Assembly: GCF_008327685.1 (NCBI RefSeq)
Contig: NZ_BDDE01000017.1
Coordinates: forward strand, 62,001-126,000
Direction of reading: 5' to 3'
Length of the DNA stretch: 64,000 bases
Origin: Actinomadura sp. K4S16
Lineage (GTDB): Bacteria > Actinomycetota > Actinomycetes > Streptosporangiales > Streptosporangiaceae
Shown: positions 18,292 to 26,781 of the stretch, piece by piece
Layout: every line of letters begins with the position of its first letter
How positions within the stretch are numbered: the first letter of the stretch is position 1
Made by a program: the position numbers and the translations under genes
The notes under the pieces: generated by a model
What the model was told of the DNA's origin: nothing
The model's input: only the letters and a program-made list of their open reading frames with translations
The model's database searches: none

Positions 18292-18579
18292 CTAGTCCTC
18301 GCAATCCGGGATACCCCGGTCACCTGCGTGACGTTCCCCACGACACTGGGCATGCCGCCCACGCACCGGAGGCCAGAGGGCGCGCCGCAGCCGGCCGAGA
18401 GGCTGGGGCAGCCAGCAGAGCAGGGCCGCTACGAACGCCGCGAGCGCCGGCCATGTCCAGCCGGCCGCCAGCAGGATCGGCGCACAAAGGGCGCAGACCT
18501 TCTCCAACTCCGCGAACGGCCACCGGGACGGTTTCCCGACGGTACCGGACACCTCTCGCGGCCGTGAGCGCCTATCCAC
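18292..18579 (-). CDS. Small putative membrane protein
   Basis: 95 residues from GTG 18579, with GGAGG six bases upstream, which is the main argument that it is real. The middle carries about 30 hydrophobic residues (VCALCAPILLAAGWTWPAL followed by AAFVAALLCWL), enough for one long or two short membrane helices, and the tail is basic. It sits between the two XRE genes; operator copy B lies in its divergent upstream region, so it may belong to that regulon. No family recognised. Confidence 0.55.
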   Translation of the reverse strand: MDRRSRPREVSGTVGKPSRWPFAELEKVCALCAPILLAAGWTWPALAAFVAALLCWLPQPLGRLRRALWPPVRGRHAQCRGERHAGDRGIPDCED

Positions 18580-18646
18580 GTATCCTCCAGGTAATCAAGC
18601 CCTGCCCCCCGAGTTCGACTCCAGGGCGAGAGCGGGGCGCAGAACG

Positions 18647-18664
18647 CAAATTGCAAGATGTAAC
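18647..18664 (+). promoter_or_regulatory. Candidate XRE operator, copy B
   Basis: CAAATTGCAAGATGTAA on the plus strand, 34 bp ahead of the XRE gene at 18698 and within the divergent region of the small membrane protein gene. The first nine bases are identical to copy A. Confidence 0.6.
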
Positions 18665-18697
18665 GTCGAGCTGCGAGACGGCGGAAAAGGGGACGGG

Positions 18698-19546
18698 ATG
18701 GCACGTGGCAGGAGCCCGGTGATGCAGCGCCGGAGGCTGGCTGCCGAACTCCAGCGGCTGCGGGGCGCGTCCGGCCGCACCCTGGAGGAGGTCGCCGAGC
18801 GGCTGGAGTGCTCGCCCGCCAAGATCAGTCGGATCGAGAACAACCTCGTCGCGGTCCGGATTCAGGACGCCCGCGAGCTGCTGGACTTCTACCGGGTGAG
18901 CGGCGAGCGCCGCGAGGAGTTGCTCACCATGGTCCGGGAGGCGCGCCGCAAGGGCTGGTGGTCGGCCTACTCCGCCGTGATGGATGAGAGCACCGAGAAC
19001 CTGCTGAGCCTGGAGGAAGACGCGGTCCGCGTCTCGATCTACGACGAACGCGCCGTCAGCCCGCTGTTGCAGACCCCGGACTACGCCCGAGCCCAGCTGA
19101 CCGCGGCCGACGAACTCGACAGCGCCGCGATCGAGCGGCGGGTGGAACTGCTGGCCGAGCGGCAGCGGATCGCCACCGGGCCGGACGGTCCGCAGCTGGC
19201 GATCGTGCTGGACGAGGCGCCGCTGCGCCGGTACGCCGGCGGCACCGCGATCATGGCGGGCCAACTCGACCGGCTCATCCACGCGTCCGACCAGAACAAG
19301 CTGGAGCTGCGCGTGATGCCGTTCAGCCGAGGCCCGAGCAACGCGCAGGGCTTCCCCGCGCAGATCTTCGAGTTCGCCGCCGACCCGCGCGTCGTCTACA
19401 CAGAGCAGTTCGGTGGGGGCGGCCGGATGATCGAGGCCGCCGAGGAGGTCGGCCTCTATCTGTCGGCGTTCGAGCAGCTGTGGGCCCGCGCTCTGACACC
19501 CTCCGCGACGCGCGACTTCCTCAAGGCGCTGCGGGTAGAGCTCTGA
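18698..19546 (+). CDS. XRE-family regulator with DUF5753
   Basis: 282 residues from ATG 18698. The helix-turn-helix covers about 10-60 (LAAELQRLRGASGRTLEEVA, CSPAKISRIENNLVAVR) and DUF5753 the rest (AVSPLLQTPDYARAQLTAAD, LELRVMPFSRGPSNAQGF, VVYTEQFGGGGRMIEAAEEV). It is a paralog-type partner of the regulator at 17415 rather than a recent copy, as the two differ widely. Operator copy B lies upstream. No DUF397 gene immediately follows it, so it may share the one at 17167. Confidence 0.92.
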   Translation: MARGRSPVMQRRRLAAELQRLRGASGRTLEEVAERLECSPAKISRIENNLVAVRIQDARELLDFYRVSGERREELLTMVREARRKGWWSAYSAVMDESTENLLSLEEDAVRVSIYDERAVSPLLQTPDYARAQLTAADELDSAAIERRVELLAERQRIATGPDGPQLAIVLDEAPLRRYAGGTAIMAGQLDRLIHASDQNKLELRVMPFSRGPSNAQGFPAQIFEFAADPRVVYTEQFGGGGRMIEAAEEVGLYLSAFEQLWARALTPSATRDFLKALRVEL

Positions 19547-19814
19547 CCCGGGCATGCCCGTACCCCCTTGCTTCAGTGGTCACCTCGATCGAAGCGAGGG
19601 GGACCGGGAAACGATGGGGGTGGAGAGCCGGGAAATCGACTATTTCCATGAGCGGGTGCGGGACAGGCCGACGATGCGTCCCGTTCAGGTACCAGCCGGC
19701 GTAGGGCAGGAAGCCTCTGCTACTAGAGGTCGCGGGACGGGAACGTCCGACCTTGGGACTATGGTGCGTTTTCGTGAACAGACTCCACACCAGTCTCGAT
19801 GAGAAGGTCCGGGC

Positions 19815-20066
19815 GTGAGCCGCTACAGGGGGCCCGCCACCTTGATCAGCAGCGGGGGAGCCGAGGTCGAGGTCTACGTCGATCTGCGCTCCAGGCAGCG
19901 GGAGTGGTCCGGGACCGCGACCATCGCCGACTTCGATTCCAGCGATCCTCATGACCGGACGTTGAGGCTTCCCGACGGCCGCGAGGGACAGGTCGCGCTC
20001 GGGGGTTCGGAGGCCTGGTCCGACGTCGTCACGCTGGTCGGAAGTGGTCCGCCGCCCTTCGGCTGA
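19815..20066 (+). CDS. Small conserved-looking hypothetical protein
   Basis: 83 residues from GTG 19815 with GAGAAGG upstream and a TATGGT -10 candidate at 19759. The sequence (YRGPATLISSGGAEVEVYVD, WSGTATIADFD, RTLRLPDGREGQVALG) has alternating hydrophobic positions of a small beta-barrel, in the style of DUF4873-like proteins. Codon third positions are GC-rich as in true genes. No function assigned. Confidence 0.6.
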   Translation: MSRYRGPATLISSGGAEVEVYVDLRSRQREWSGTATIADFDSSDPHDRTLRLPDGREGQVALGGSEAWSDVVTLVGSGPPPFG

Positions 20067-20553
20067 GCAGATCGTCCGACCAGCGGCGCCGGCATCCTCC
20101 CGGTCGCATGGGCCGCTGCCTTTCGAGCACGGCGATCAAGAGGCGGAATCCTTCGGGGTCCGCGCGTGAGCTTGGTCCAGCCGGTCTGTTCGTCGGCCAT
20201 CCGCGTGATGCAGTCGGCCGGCTCGGCCAGCCGTGGGTTGTCGGCGGGCTGGTCGAGGGCCTCGCCGCAGGTGCGATAGAAGTCGACGAGTTGCGGGTCG
20301 CCGATCTGCTCCCACTTGCGTGCCGTCCACTACCGTGACCCGCTCGGGTGAGTGCGCGGCCGGCAGGACCCGGCCTTCGCGCTCAACGGGGACGATCCTG
20401 TCGCCGACGCCGAGCGCTCGAAGCGGGTCGAGATCTCGGCCACCTCCGGCGGCAGCGCCAAGTGGTCCCCGGCGTCCGGGATAAGCGCGCGTCTTAGGGC
20501 GTGGCGGGGTCGGTGGGGAGGAGTTCTTGACGCGGCCGGGGTAGGCAGTCAAT
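20067..20553. other. Gene-poor region with probable coding debris
   Basis: 487 bp with no intact gene. A minus-strand stretch (20150-20336) and a plus-strand stretch (about 20352-20500, reading DPAFALNGDDPVADAERSKR) each have gene-like GC-rich third positions but no start or partner. It looks like decayed sequence ahead of the PAS kinase. Confidence 0.5.
20150..20336 (-). pseudogene. Possible remnant of an unidentified gene
   Basis: About 62 codons following an in-frame TAG read KWEQIGDPQLVDFYRTCGEA, NPRLAEPADCITRMADEQTG and WTKL with strong GC bias at third positions, then lose coding character as they run into the antisense of the 19815 gene. There is no start codon at the 5' side. Function not recognised. 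Confidence 0.35.
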
Positions 20554-21762
20554 GTGACCACCCTGGATTACTCAGCGGTGTTCGACGCGGTTCCCGCCGC
20601 GTGCGCGGTGCTGTCGTCCGACCTGGTGTACCTGGCGGTGAACCGGGCGTACGAGCATGTCGTGGAACGCCCGCGCGGACAGCTGCTCGGGCGTCGGATC
20701 TTCGAGGTCTTTTCGGGTGGTCCGTCCGGGGAGGGCGTCCAGGAGCTGCGCGCCTCACTGGAGCGCGTGCTGGCCGAAGGCGACGTCGACGTGATGCCGC
20801 TGGTGCGTTACGACGTGCAGGCGGCCGGGCAGCCGGGAAACTTCGAGGAACGATACTGGACCGCGGTGAACTCCCCCCTGCTGGGACCGGACGGCCGAGT
20901 CACATGTGTGGTCAACCGGGTCGAGGAGATCACCTCCTACATCCAGCGGCTCCGGTCGGCCGGCGCGGCCGAGGAGGGGTTCCTGGCCGACCAGGTGGAG
21001 GCGACCGAAGCCGAGCTGTTCCAGCGCGCGCAAGAACTCCAGGAGGCCAACCGGCGGCTGCGCCGGGCACAGCGACGCGAGCGGCAGGCCACCGCCGCCG
21101 CCCGCGCGGCGCTGCGCCGGCAGCAGCAGGTGGTGGCCGACACCTCACACGACCTGCGCCGCCCGCTCACCGGCCTGCAGACCAGGCTGCAGGTGGCGCT
21201 GACCGACCCCCAGGCCGACTCGCGGCAGGTCCTGCACGCGGCACTGCAGGACGCCGAACGGCTCGGCGACATCGTCAGCGACCTGCTGGAACTGGCCCGG
21301 CTCGAAGGCAAGGCCCCCTTCCCCACCGAACCGGTCGACCTGTCGGCGCTGGTGGAAGCCGAACTCGCGCGGTCCGGCCTCGCCTGCGCCACCACCGTCG
21401 ACATCACCGAAGGCATCGTGGTCGAAGGGTCCGCGGTCCGCCTGGCGCGGCTGCTGGCCAACCTGCTGACCAACGCCGACCGGCACGCCACCAGCCTGAT
21501 CCACATCAAGGTCCACGAACGCGGCGAGGAGGCGTTCGTCGAGGTCATCGACGACGGCCCCGGGATACCCGCCGACGAGCGGGAAGCGGTCTTCCAGCGC
21601 TTCTACCGCCGCGCCGACGCCCGCCGCAGCGACCCCGAGGGCACCGGCCTCGGCCTGCCCATCGCCCGCCAGATCGCCCGCGCTCACCACGGCGACCTCT
21701 ACGTCGCCGACCACCCCAGCGGAACCCGCATGGTCCTCCACCTGCCCCGCACGTCCCCCTGA
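20554..21762 (+). CDS. Orphan PAS-domain sensor histidine kinase
   Basis: 402 residues from GTG 20554. Residues about 5-130 are a PAS domain (FDAVPAACAVLSSDLVYLAV, RIFEVFSGG, YWTAVNSPLLGPDGRVTCVV), 145-195 a coiled coil, then the H-box ADTSHDLRRPLTGLQ with His199, an N-box (ANLLTNADRHA) and G-boxes (VIDDGPGIP, GTGLGLPIARQIA). No membrane helix, so it senses a cytoplasmic signal. No response regulator is adjacent. TAGGCA-N6-GTG hints at a leaderless start. Confidence 0.92.
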   Translation: MTTLDYSAVFDAVPAACAVLSSDLVYLAVNRAYEHVVERPRGQLLGRRIFEVFSGGPSGEGVQELRASLERVLAEGDVDVMPLVRYDVQAAGQPGNFEERYWTAVNSPLLGPDGRVTCVVNRVEEITSYIQRLRSAGAAEEGFLADQVEATEAELFQRAQELQEANRRLRRAQRRERQATAAARAALRRQQQVVADTSHDLRRPLTGLQTRLQVALTDPQADSRQVLHAALQDAERLGDIVSDLLELARLEGKAPFPTEPVDLSALVEAELARSGLACATTVDITEGIVVEGSAVRLARLLANLLTNADRHATSLIHIKVHERGEEAFVEVIDDGPGIPADEREAVFQRFYRRADARRSDPEGTGLGLPIARQIARAHHGDLYVADHPSGTRMVLHLPRTSP

Positions 21763-21790
21763 CAAGGCGCGCGGACGTTGTCGAACGGCG

Positions 21791-22030
21791 TCAGGCGGTT
21801 AGGCGCCGGCGCAGGAAGTCCTTGCCCTGCTCGGCGCCCTTGCGGCTCTCGGTCTGGGCACGGCGGAACAAGTCCGCCAGTTCGTTGTCGCCTTCGCGCT
21901 CGGCGTCGGCGATGTAGATCTCCAGTCGCAGCGCGTTGCTCAGGCATTGCTCAACGAACCAGACCAGGTTGTAGTCCTTGTCCTTGGTGCCCGTAATCCC
22001 GCCGGTCTCCTGCTCATGCATCAGACTCAT
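21791..22030 (-). CDS. Conserved small actinobacterial protein
   Basis: 79 residues from ATG 22030, with AAAGGGGGG just upstream. It reads HEQETGGITGTKDKDYNLVW then a helical, charged body (CLSNALRLEIYIADAEREGD, LFRRAQTESRKGAEQGKDFL). The pattern is one I recognise as a short conserved actinomycete protein of unknown function; two amphipathic helices suggest a small helical bundle. Convergent with the PAS kinase. Confidence 0.75.
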   Translation of the reverse strand: MSLMHEQETGGITGTKDKDYNLVWFVEQCLSNALRLEIYIADAEREGDNELADLFRRAQTESRKGAEQGKDFLRRRLTA

Positions 22031-22167
22031 CGGTCCCCCCTTTTCCGTCGGTCTTCGTGCCGAGCCCTACCCGGCCGCTCGCCCTCCATGCGAGCCCCGC
22101 AGGCCGTCGAAAGGTCCGAGGTCGTCGGGACGAGGGCACCGGCAGGGCCCTTAGGCGGGGTGGAGGC

Positions 22168-22749
22168 TCAGGCTCGCCGCGTTTCGGCCTCGACGGTGTC
22201 TTGGGCGAACTGCACGGCGGCGCTTGTGGCACCCTTCAAGCCCAGTACGGCCCCGTTGGCGTTGAGACCGTCGATGATCAGGTTGATCCGGTCGGAGAGG
22301 GCCTCCGGGTCCCGCGCTCCGGCGCGCTTCGCGAGGTCGCGCAGGTGCGCCTGCTTGGCGGTGAAGTGGTCCACGATGACCTGGTGGGCGGGGTGGGTCT
22401 CGTCGGGGAACTCCGCGTAGGCGTTGCGCAGCGGGCAGCCCCGGAAGCCGTCTTCGGCGGCGCGCTCGGCGACCGCGGCGACCAGGGCGACGATCTCCCG
22501 GCCCGGGTCGGACGTCTCCGGCCGGGCGGCATCGGCGACGACCGCGTCCCAGTCGTCCTTGCAGCGCTCCAGGAAGGCGACGACCAGCTCGTCCTTGCTG
22601 CGGAACTCGCGGTAGAGGAGGTTCTTGCCGCAGCCGCACTCGTCGATGATCCGCTGGAGCCCCACGGCGTGCACGCCGTACCGGGCGAAAAGGCGCGACG
22701 CGGTCTCCAGGATGCGATCGCGCGCCCCCTCGTCGGGCTTTCGGGCCAT
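22168..22749 (-). CDS. TetR-family repressor of the adjacent MFS gene
   Basis: 193 residues from ATG 22749 with GGAGG upstream. The N-terminal helix-turn-helix reads ARDRILETASRLFARYGVHA and IIDECGCGKNLLYREFRSKD; the remainder is a ligand-binding helical domain. It is divergent from the MFS transporter, and three copies of a GGACYGWTCGGTCC palindrome lie between them, so it very likely represses both genes and responds to a pump substrate. Confidence 0.92.
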   Translation of the reverse strand: MARKPDEGARDRILETASRLFARYGVHAVGLQRIIDECGCGKNLLYREFRSKDELVVAFLERCKDDWDAVVADAARPETSDPGREIVALVAAVAERAAEDGFRGCPLRNAYAEFPDETHPAHQVIVDHFTAKQAHLRDLAKRAGARDPEALSDRINLIIDGLNANGAVLGLKGATSAAVQFAQDTVEAETRRA

Positions 22750-22794
22750 CGAGCACCTCCGCCGGACCGTCGACCGTCCCCGCACGGATTATAG

Positions 22795-22810
22795 CGGACT
22801 GATCGGTCCG
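22795..22810. promoter_or_regulatory. TetR operator, copy 1
   Basis: CGGACTGATCGGTCCG, a near-perfect palindrome about 46 bp upstream of the TetR start codon, matching the paired sites at 22871-22900. Confidence 0.7.
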
Positions 22811-22870
22811 CCGCTTCGGGCGCGGAGCTCCCGACCGGTTGACACCGGCTCCGCCGTCCATCAAGGATGG

Positions 22871-22900
22871 GGACCGTTCGGTCCGGGACCGATCGGTCCG
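22871..22900. promoter_or_regulatory. TetR operators, copies 2 and 3
   Basis: Two adjacent palindromes, GGACCGTTCGGTCC and GGACCGATCGGTCC, separated by two bases and ending about 20 bp before the MFS start codon, in a position to block transcription of the pump. Confidence 0.75.
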
Positions 22901-22919
22901 CAACCGTGAGGAGTCGTAC

Positions 22920-24402
22920 GTGGACACAACGGGTTCGATGGCCGCCGACGACGGCGGCAGGCTGGGCGGACGTGCCTGGGGCATGCTGCTGGTGCTCTGC
23001 GGAGCGCTCTTCCTGGACGCCCTGGACGTTTCGATGAAGGGCGTCGCGCTGCCCTCGATCGGCGCGGACCTCGGCATGTCCACCCGCTCGCTGCAGTGGG
23101 GTGGTGAGCGGCTACGTGCTCGGCTTCGGCGGCTTCCTGCTTCTCGGCGGCAGGGCCGCCGACCTGCTCGGCAGGCGCAGGATGTTCGTTCTCTCGCTCG
23201 CCGCGTTCCTGGTCGCCTCGGCCGTCGGCGGCATCGCCGCCAACGGCGAGGTCCTCATCGCCTCCCGCTTCCTCACCGGCGTCAGCGCGGCGTTCTCCGC
23301 TCCGGCCGGGCTGTCCATCATCACCACGAGCTTCGCCGAGGGGCCGGCCCGCAACAAGGCCCTGTCGGTCTACAGCGCGACGGGTGCGTCCGGCTTCGCT
23401 CTGGGCCTGGTCGTAGGGGGCCTTTTCACCGAGCTGTCGTGGCGCTGGGTCTTCTTCGCCCCGGTCCTGATGGCCGTCGCGACCCTCCTCGGCGCGCTCT
23501 GGCTGGTCCCCCGCACCGTCCGGCCGGAGGGCCCTCGCCAGGGCTTCGACGTGGCCGGCGCCATCAGCGCCACCGCCGCGATGCTCCTTCTGGTGTTCAC
23601 CCTGGTCGAGGCGCCCCAGGCGGGCTGGGGGTCGGCGCGCACGGTCGGCTCCCTCGTCGCCACCGGGCTGCTGCTCGCGGTCTTCGCCCTGATCGAACGC
23701 CGCGCGCCCGCGCCGCTGGTCCGTCTCGGCCTGTTGCGGTCGGGTCCGGTGATCCGCGCCAACCTCGGCGCGATGGCGCTGCTGGGGAGCTGGGTGTCCT
23801 GCCTGTTCATCCTGACCCTCTACATGCAGCAGGTCCGCGGCTGGTCGCCGCTGGAGACCGGCCTCGCCGTCGCCCCGTCCGGCCTCCTCGTCGCGCTGCT
23901 GGCACCGCGGATCGGCGCCCCGCTGGTGGGACGCTTCGGCGCGTTCCCGGTGACCCTCGCCGGGCTGGCGGCGGCCGCCCTGGCGTACGCCCTGCTGCTC
24001 CCGCTCGGCCCCGACTCGGCGTACGCGCCCGCCATGCTTCCGACGTTCCTGCTGGTCGGCGTGGCGTTCTCGTTCGCCTACGGGCCCCTGAACATCGCCG
24101 CGACCAACGGCGTTCCGGCCGAGGAGCAGGGTGTCGCGGGCGGGCTGGTGAACACCTCGTTCCAGCTCGGGCCCGCGCTCGTCCTCGCGGTCGTCACCGC
24201 TGTCGACGACGCCGCCGCCGGACCCGGCACGGCGCCGTCCGATCTGCTGGACGGCCTGCACGCGGCGCTGGTCGTGCCACTGGTCGCGGCCCTCATCGGC
24301 ATGGCGGCGATAGCGCTCGGCGGCCTCGGAAGGTCCCGGTCGCCGCGGCGCCCGGCGCACGGCTCCGACTCCCGGACCCGCCAGTCCGTTCCGGCCCCCT
24401 GA
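22920..24402 (+). pseudogene. MFS drug transporter (14-helix type), frameshifted
   Basis: Starts at GTG 22920 (GAGGAG upstream) and reads RAWGMLLVLCGALFLDALDV, then TRSLQW before the frame breaks at the GGGG at 23098-23101; the next frame carries on VVSGYVLGFGGFLLLGGRAA and continues to 24402. Removing one G restores a continuous DHA2/EmrB-type transporter of about 490 residues with signature RAADLLGRRRMF. All other helices are intact, so the lesion is either very recent or a sequencing error. The gene is divergent from its TetR regulator. Confidence 0.85.
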
Positions 24403-24476
24403 ATCCCGACCTGCCGGGCGAGGCCTGGCGGTAGACCTTCGACCCGCATTTCTTCAATGCACTGCCGGACATGCGA

Positions 24477-24510
24477 GGGGCGCCCACCGCGTGGTGGGCG
24501 CCCCTTTCTT
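24477..24510 (+). terminator. Intrinsic terminator after MFS gene
   Basis: Perfect 12-bp stem GGGGCGCCCACC / GGTGGGCGCCCC with GCGT loop, followed by TTTCTT, 74 bp after the MFS stop. Confidence 0.85.
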
Positions 24511-24523
24511 GATGGCGATGTGG

Positions 24524-25090
24524 CTACTTGAGGAAGGGGAGGCGGCGGACCAGCGGGGTGCCGGCCCACCAGCGGCCCAGGCCCAGAGTGTCGCCGGCGC
24601 TGACCAGAGCCAGACCCACAGCCAGCAGGGCGTAGACCAGGTGGTCGTCCATGAACGGGTTGTTCTCCGGAGGCAGAACCGCCGCCCACATCATGACCAG
24701 CAGCACCGCCCCGGCACCGGCCGCGAGACGCATCCCCATCCCCAGCATCAGCGCCGCGCCGATCCCCGCCAGGCCGAGCATGAACAGCCAGTCCGCCCAG
24801 GCCAGCCCTGCCAGATCGTTGTAGAACCCGGCCAGCGGGCCCTTGGGGGCGTGGGCCAGGAACCCCTCGGTGGGGCTGCCGCCGTCGATCCACCCCTTGC
24901 CCGCAGGGGTCTCATGCCCCAGCCCGAACGCCTTGTCCAGGAACGCCCAGAAGAACACCCACCCCAGCGCGATCCGGGCAACCGCCCACACATACCGCGC
25001 GGCCGGCGACTCGGTGATCGGCCTGGCCGCCACCACCTTCAGACTCACCAGAGCCCGGCGCCCGCTGATCCTGTGCTCGGAGACAGCCAT
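24524..25090 (-). CDS. DoxX family membrane protein, copy 1
   Basis: 188 residues from ATG 25090. Four membrane segments are apparent (VARIALGWVFFWAFLDKAF; WADWLFMLGLAGIGAALML; AGAVLLVMMWAAVLPP; HLVYALLAVGLALVSAG), matching the DoxX/TQO-like fold, which is associated with quinone or redox chemistry in the membrane. A DosR-type palindrome sits 100 bp upstream with a TATGGG hexamer at the right distance. Nearly identical to the copy at 52478; the two proteins differ at two residues (Met/Ile, Val/Ala). Confidence 0.9.
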   Translation of the reverse strand: MAVSEHRISGRRALVSLKVVAARPITESPAARYVWAVARIALGWVFFWAFLDKAFGLGHETPAGKGWIDGGSPTEGFLAHAPKGPLAGFYNDLAGLAWADWLFMLGLAGIGAALMLGMGMRLAAGAGAVLLVMMWAAVLPPENNPFMDDHLVYALLAVGLALVSAGDTLGLGRWWAGTPLVRRLPFLK

Positions 25091-25189
25091 TGTCGTCCCC
25101 ACCCTTCCCATCGAACCCCGAACTCCTGTCACTGATCATTCAACGCACCCCGAACCACCCCCCATAGGTGCATTCGCCCCACCCTTTAA

Positions 25190-25203
25190 GGGACCTTCGT
25201 CCC
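25190..25203 (-). promoter_or_regulatory. DosR/DevR-type box upstream of DoxX copy 1
   Basis: GGGACCTTCGTCCC differs at one defined position from the mycobacterial DosR consensus GGGACTTNNGNCCC. On the minus strand a TATGGG hexamer begins about 30 bp beyond its centre, placing the box near -43. Confidence 0.65.
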
Positions 25204-25305
25204 ACAATGAAAATGCTGCTCTGATACGGGAGCCCGGACTTTAACCCGGATGCGGTCGCTCCTATCGGAAGCGGCTCTCCATGCGCCGGCGGATCCGGCC
25301 GGGTG

Positions 25306-26781
25306 TCAGCTTCGGGCCCGGATCGACAGCGCCAGGGCCGGGCACATCTCGGCGGCCTGAGCGGCCCCCCGCAGGAGCCGGGACGGGATGGCCGCGCCGG
25401 TGATGACGGGATAGCCGAAGCGGTCCAACTCGATGAGTTCGGGAAGCAGATGCCGGCAGAGCTTGTGGCCGGCGCAGCGCGACCAGTCGATGGCCAGTTG
25501 GGCCCCCGACTCCTCCTCGGTCCGCTCCCCCGGTACGGGAAGGAACCGGCGGGTGGGACGGCCGCATCCGCCCTTGGTCAGGTGCGCGTCGACGTCGTCC
25601 TGAAACGCCTTGAGCGCCGAGAGCAGGAAGCGGGTCGTCCCGTCGGGGTGGCTGCACGCCCCCCGCCCCCGCACGGTCGCGCTGCCGTTGCGGATCGCGG
25701 CGAGCGCCTCGTCACCGGTGTTCCCGGCGGCCAGGGCGCCGAAGGACTGGGCGATGGCGGGCAGGCCCAGCCGGCAGGGGCCGCACTGCCCGGCGGACTC
25801 GGCCCCCATGTAGGCGGCGACGCGGGCGACCTCGCCGACCGGGCACGTGTCCCGGGGCAGCGGGACGATGATCCCGGCGCCGAGCGCGGCGCCCGCCGCC
25901 GTCATCGACTCCCGCGACACGGCCGCGGTCGCCGCCTGCGCGGGAGTGAGCCAGGCGCCGTGGTACCCGCCGACCATGAGGCCCTGCCCGGCGTCGGTGC
26001 CGCATCGGCGCAGCACGTCGGCGAGGGGGACGCCGGTCGGGGTCTCCACGACGACGTGGCCGCCGTCGGGGACGGTGACGGTCAGCAGGACGGTGCCGGG
26101 CTCGGCGGCCGTGCCGACGGACCGGTAGCCCTCGGCGCCCAGTCCGGCGAGGACGGCCAGCTGCGCGAACGTCTCGGCGTTGGACAGCAGGGTCGGCAGC
26201 CGGTCGACCCCGCTCTCCGCCGCCCTGACTTTGCGCCCGGGCGGTATGGGCGTCTCGCCGTTGACGCCGCGCACCAGGGCGCCGCCCTCCCCGGTGATGA
26301 ACCGTTCCGGCAACTGGACGACCCGGACCCGGTCGTCCAGCCCGGACTCGGCGACGGCCAGCCGCAGCGACCGCGCGGCCGGCCCCTCATCGGTGATCCC
26401 GATGACGAGTTCCCGGGCGCGCAGCGCCCGGACCGCGAGCATCGCGCCGTTCAGCACGAGATGCGGGACGTGCGCGAGCAGCGCCTTGTCCTTGGAACTC
26501 GCCGGCTCGCCCTCGGTGGCGTTGACCAGTACCACGCAGGGCCGGTCGGACCGGGCCGCCGCCTTACGCACGGCGGTGAGCTTGCGGGCGAAGGGGAAGG
26601 CGGCTCCACCTCGGCCGCGCAGGTCGACCGCCTCGGCGAGGGCCACCAGATCGGGCACCGAGAACCGGGCCGGGACACGGTGCACGCGCCGGTGCGCGGC
26701 GGCGTCCAGCCGGGAGACCCGGTCGAGCCCGGCCAGCAGCCGGGGACGGCCGATCGTCGTCACTTGGGGGACGGGGCTCAC
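25306..26781 (-). CDS. NuoF-like flavin/Fe-S protein fused to a ferredoxin domain
   Basis: 491 residues from GTG 26781, overlapping the previous stop by GTGA. The N-terminal two thirds are the NuoF FMN/NADH-binding fold (DLRGRGGAAFPFARKL, VNATEGEPASSKDKALL), followed by an SLBB region and a cluster motif ESAGQCGPCRLG with a later GRGACSHPDG; the first Cys of the usual CGxCxPC is Ala. The C-terminal 60 residues form a ferredoxin-like domain (CAGHKLC ... MCPA). It should take electrons from NAD(P)H and pass them to the membrane partner encoded just upstream. Confidence 0.88.
   Translation of the reverse strand: MSPVPQVTTIGRPRLLAGLDRVSRLDAAAHRRVHRVPARFSVPDLVALAEAVDLRGRGGAAFPFARKLTAVRKAAARSDRPCVVLVNATEGEPASSKDKALLAHVPHLVLNGAMLAVRALRARELVIGITDEGPAARSLRLAVAESGLDDRVRVVQLPERFITGEGGALVRGVNGETPIPPGRKVRAAESGVDRLPTLLSNAETFAQLAVLAGLGAEGYRSVGTAAEPGTVLLTVTVPDGGHVVVETPTGVPLADVLRRCGTDAGQGLMVGGYHGAWLTPAQAATAAVSRESMTAAGAALGAGIIVPLPRDTCPVGEVARVAAYMGAESAGQCGPCRLGLPAIAQSFGALAAGNTGDEALAAIRNGSATVRGRGACSHPDGTTRFLLSALKAFQDDVDAHLTKGGCGRPTRRFLPVPGERTEEESGAQLAIDWSRCAGHKLCRHLLPELIELDRFGYPVITGAAIPSRLLRGAAQAAEMCPALALSIRARS

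Larger units (their letters stand above)
24519..25210. repeat. Duplicated DoxX segment, copy 1
   Basis: About 690 bp here are repeated at 52473-53164 with constant offset 27954 and roughly eight mismatches by eye. The unit includes the whole DoxX gene plus its 118 bp upstream region with the DosR-type box, and ends sharply at CCCACAATGA. No transposase or terminal repeat flanks it. Confidence 0.9.

Noticed and set aside
19521..19952. A 143-codon minus-strand frame opposite the 19815 gene
   Set aside because: No ribosome site, Pro/Arg-rich composition, and it covers the promoter of the better-supported plus-strand gene.
23098..23101. Programmed frameshifting in the MFS gene
   Set aside because: No slippery heptamer or downstream structure, and the upstream frame continues for hundreds of codons; a lesion or error is simpler.
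22861..24360. A 499-codon frame on the minus strand opposite the MFS gene
   Set aside because: Composition is Arg/Gly/Gln/Asp-rich with no fold-like pattern; the plus strand has a clear transporter once one base is corrected.
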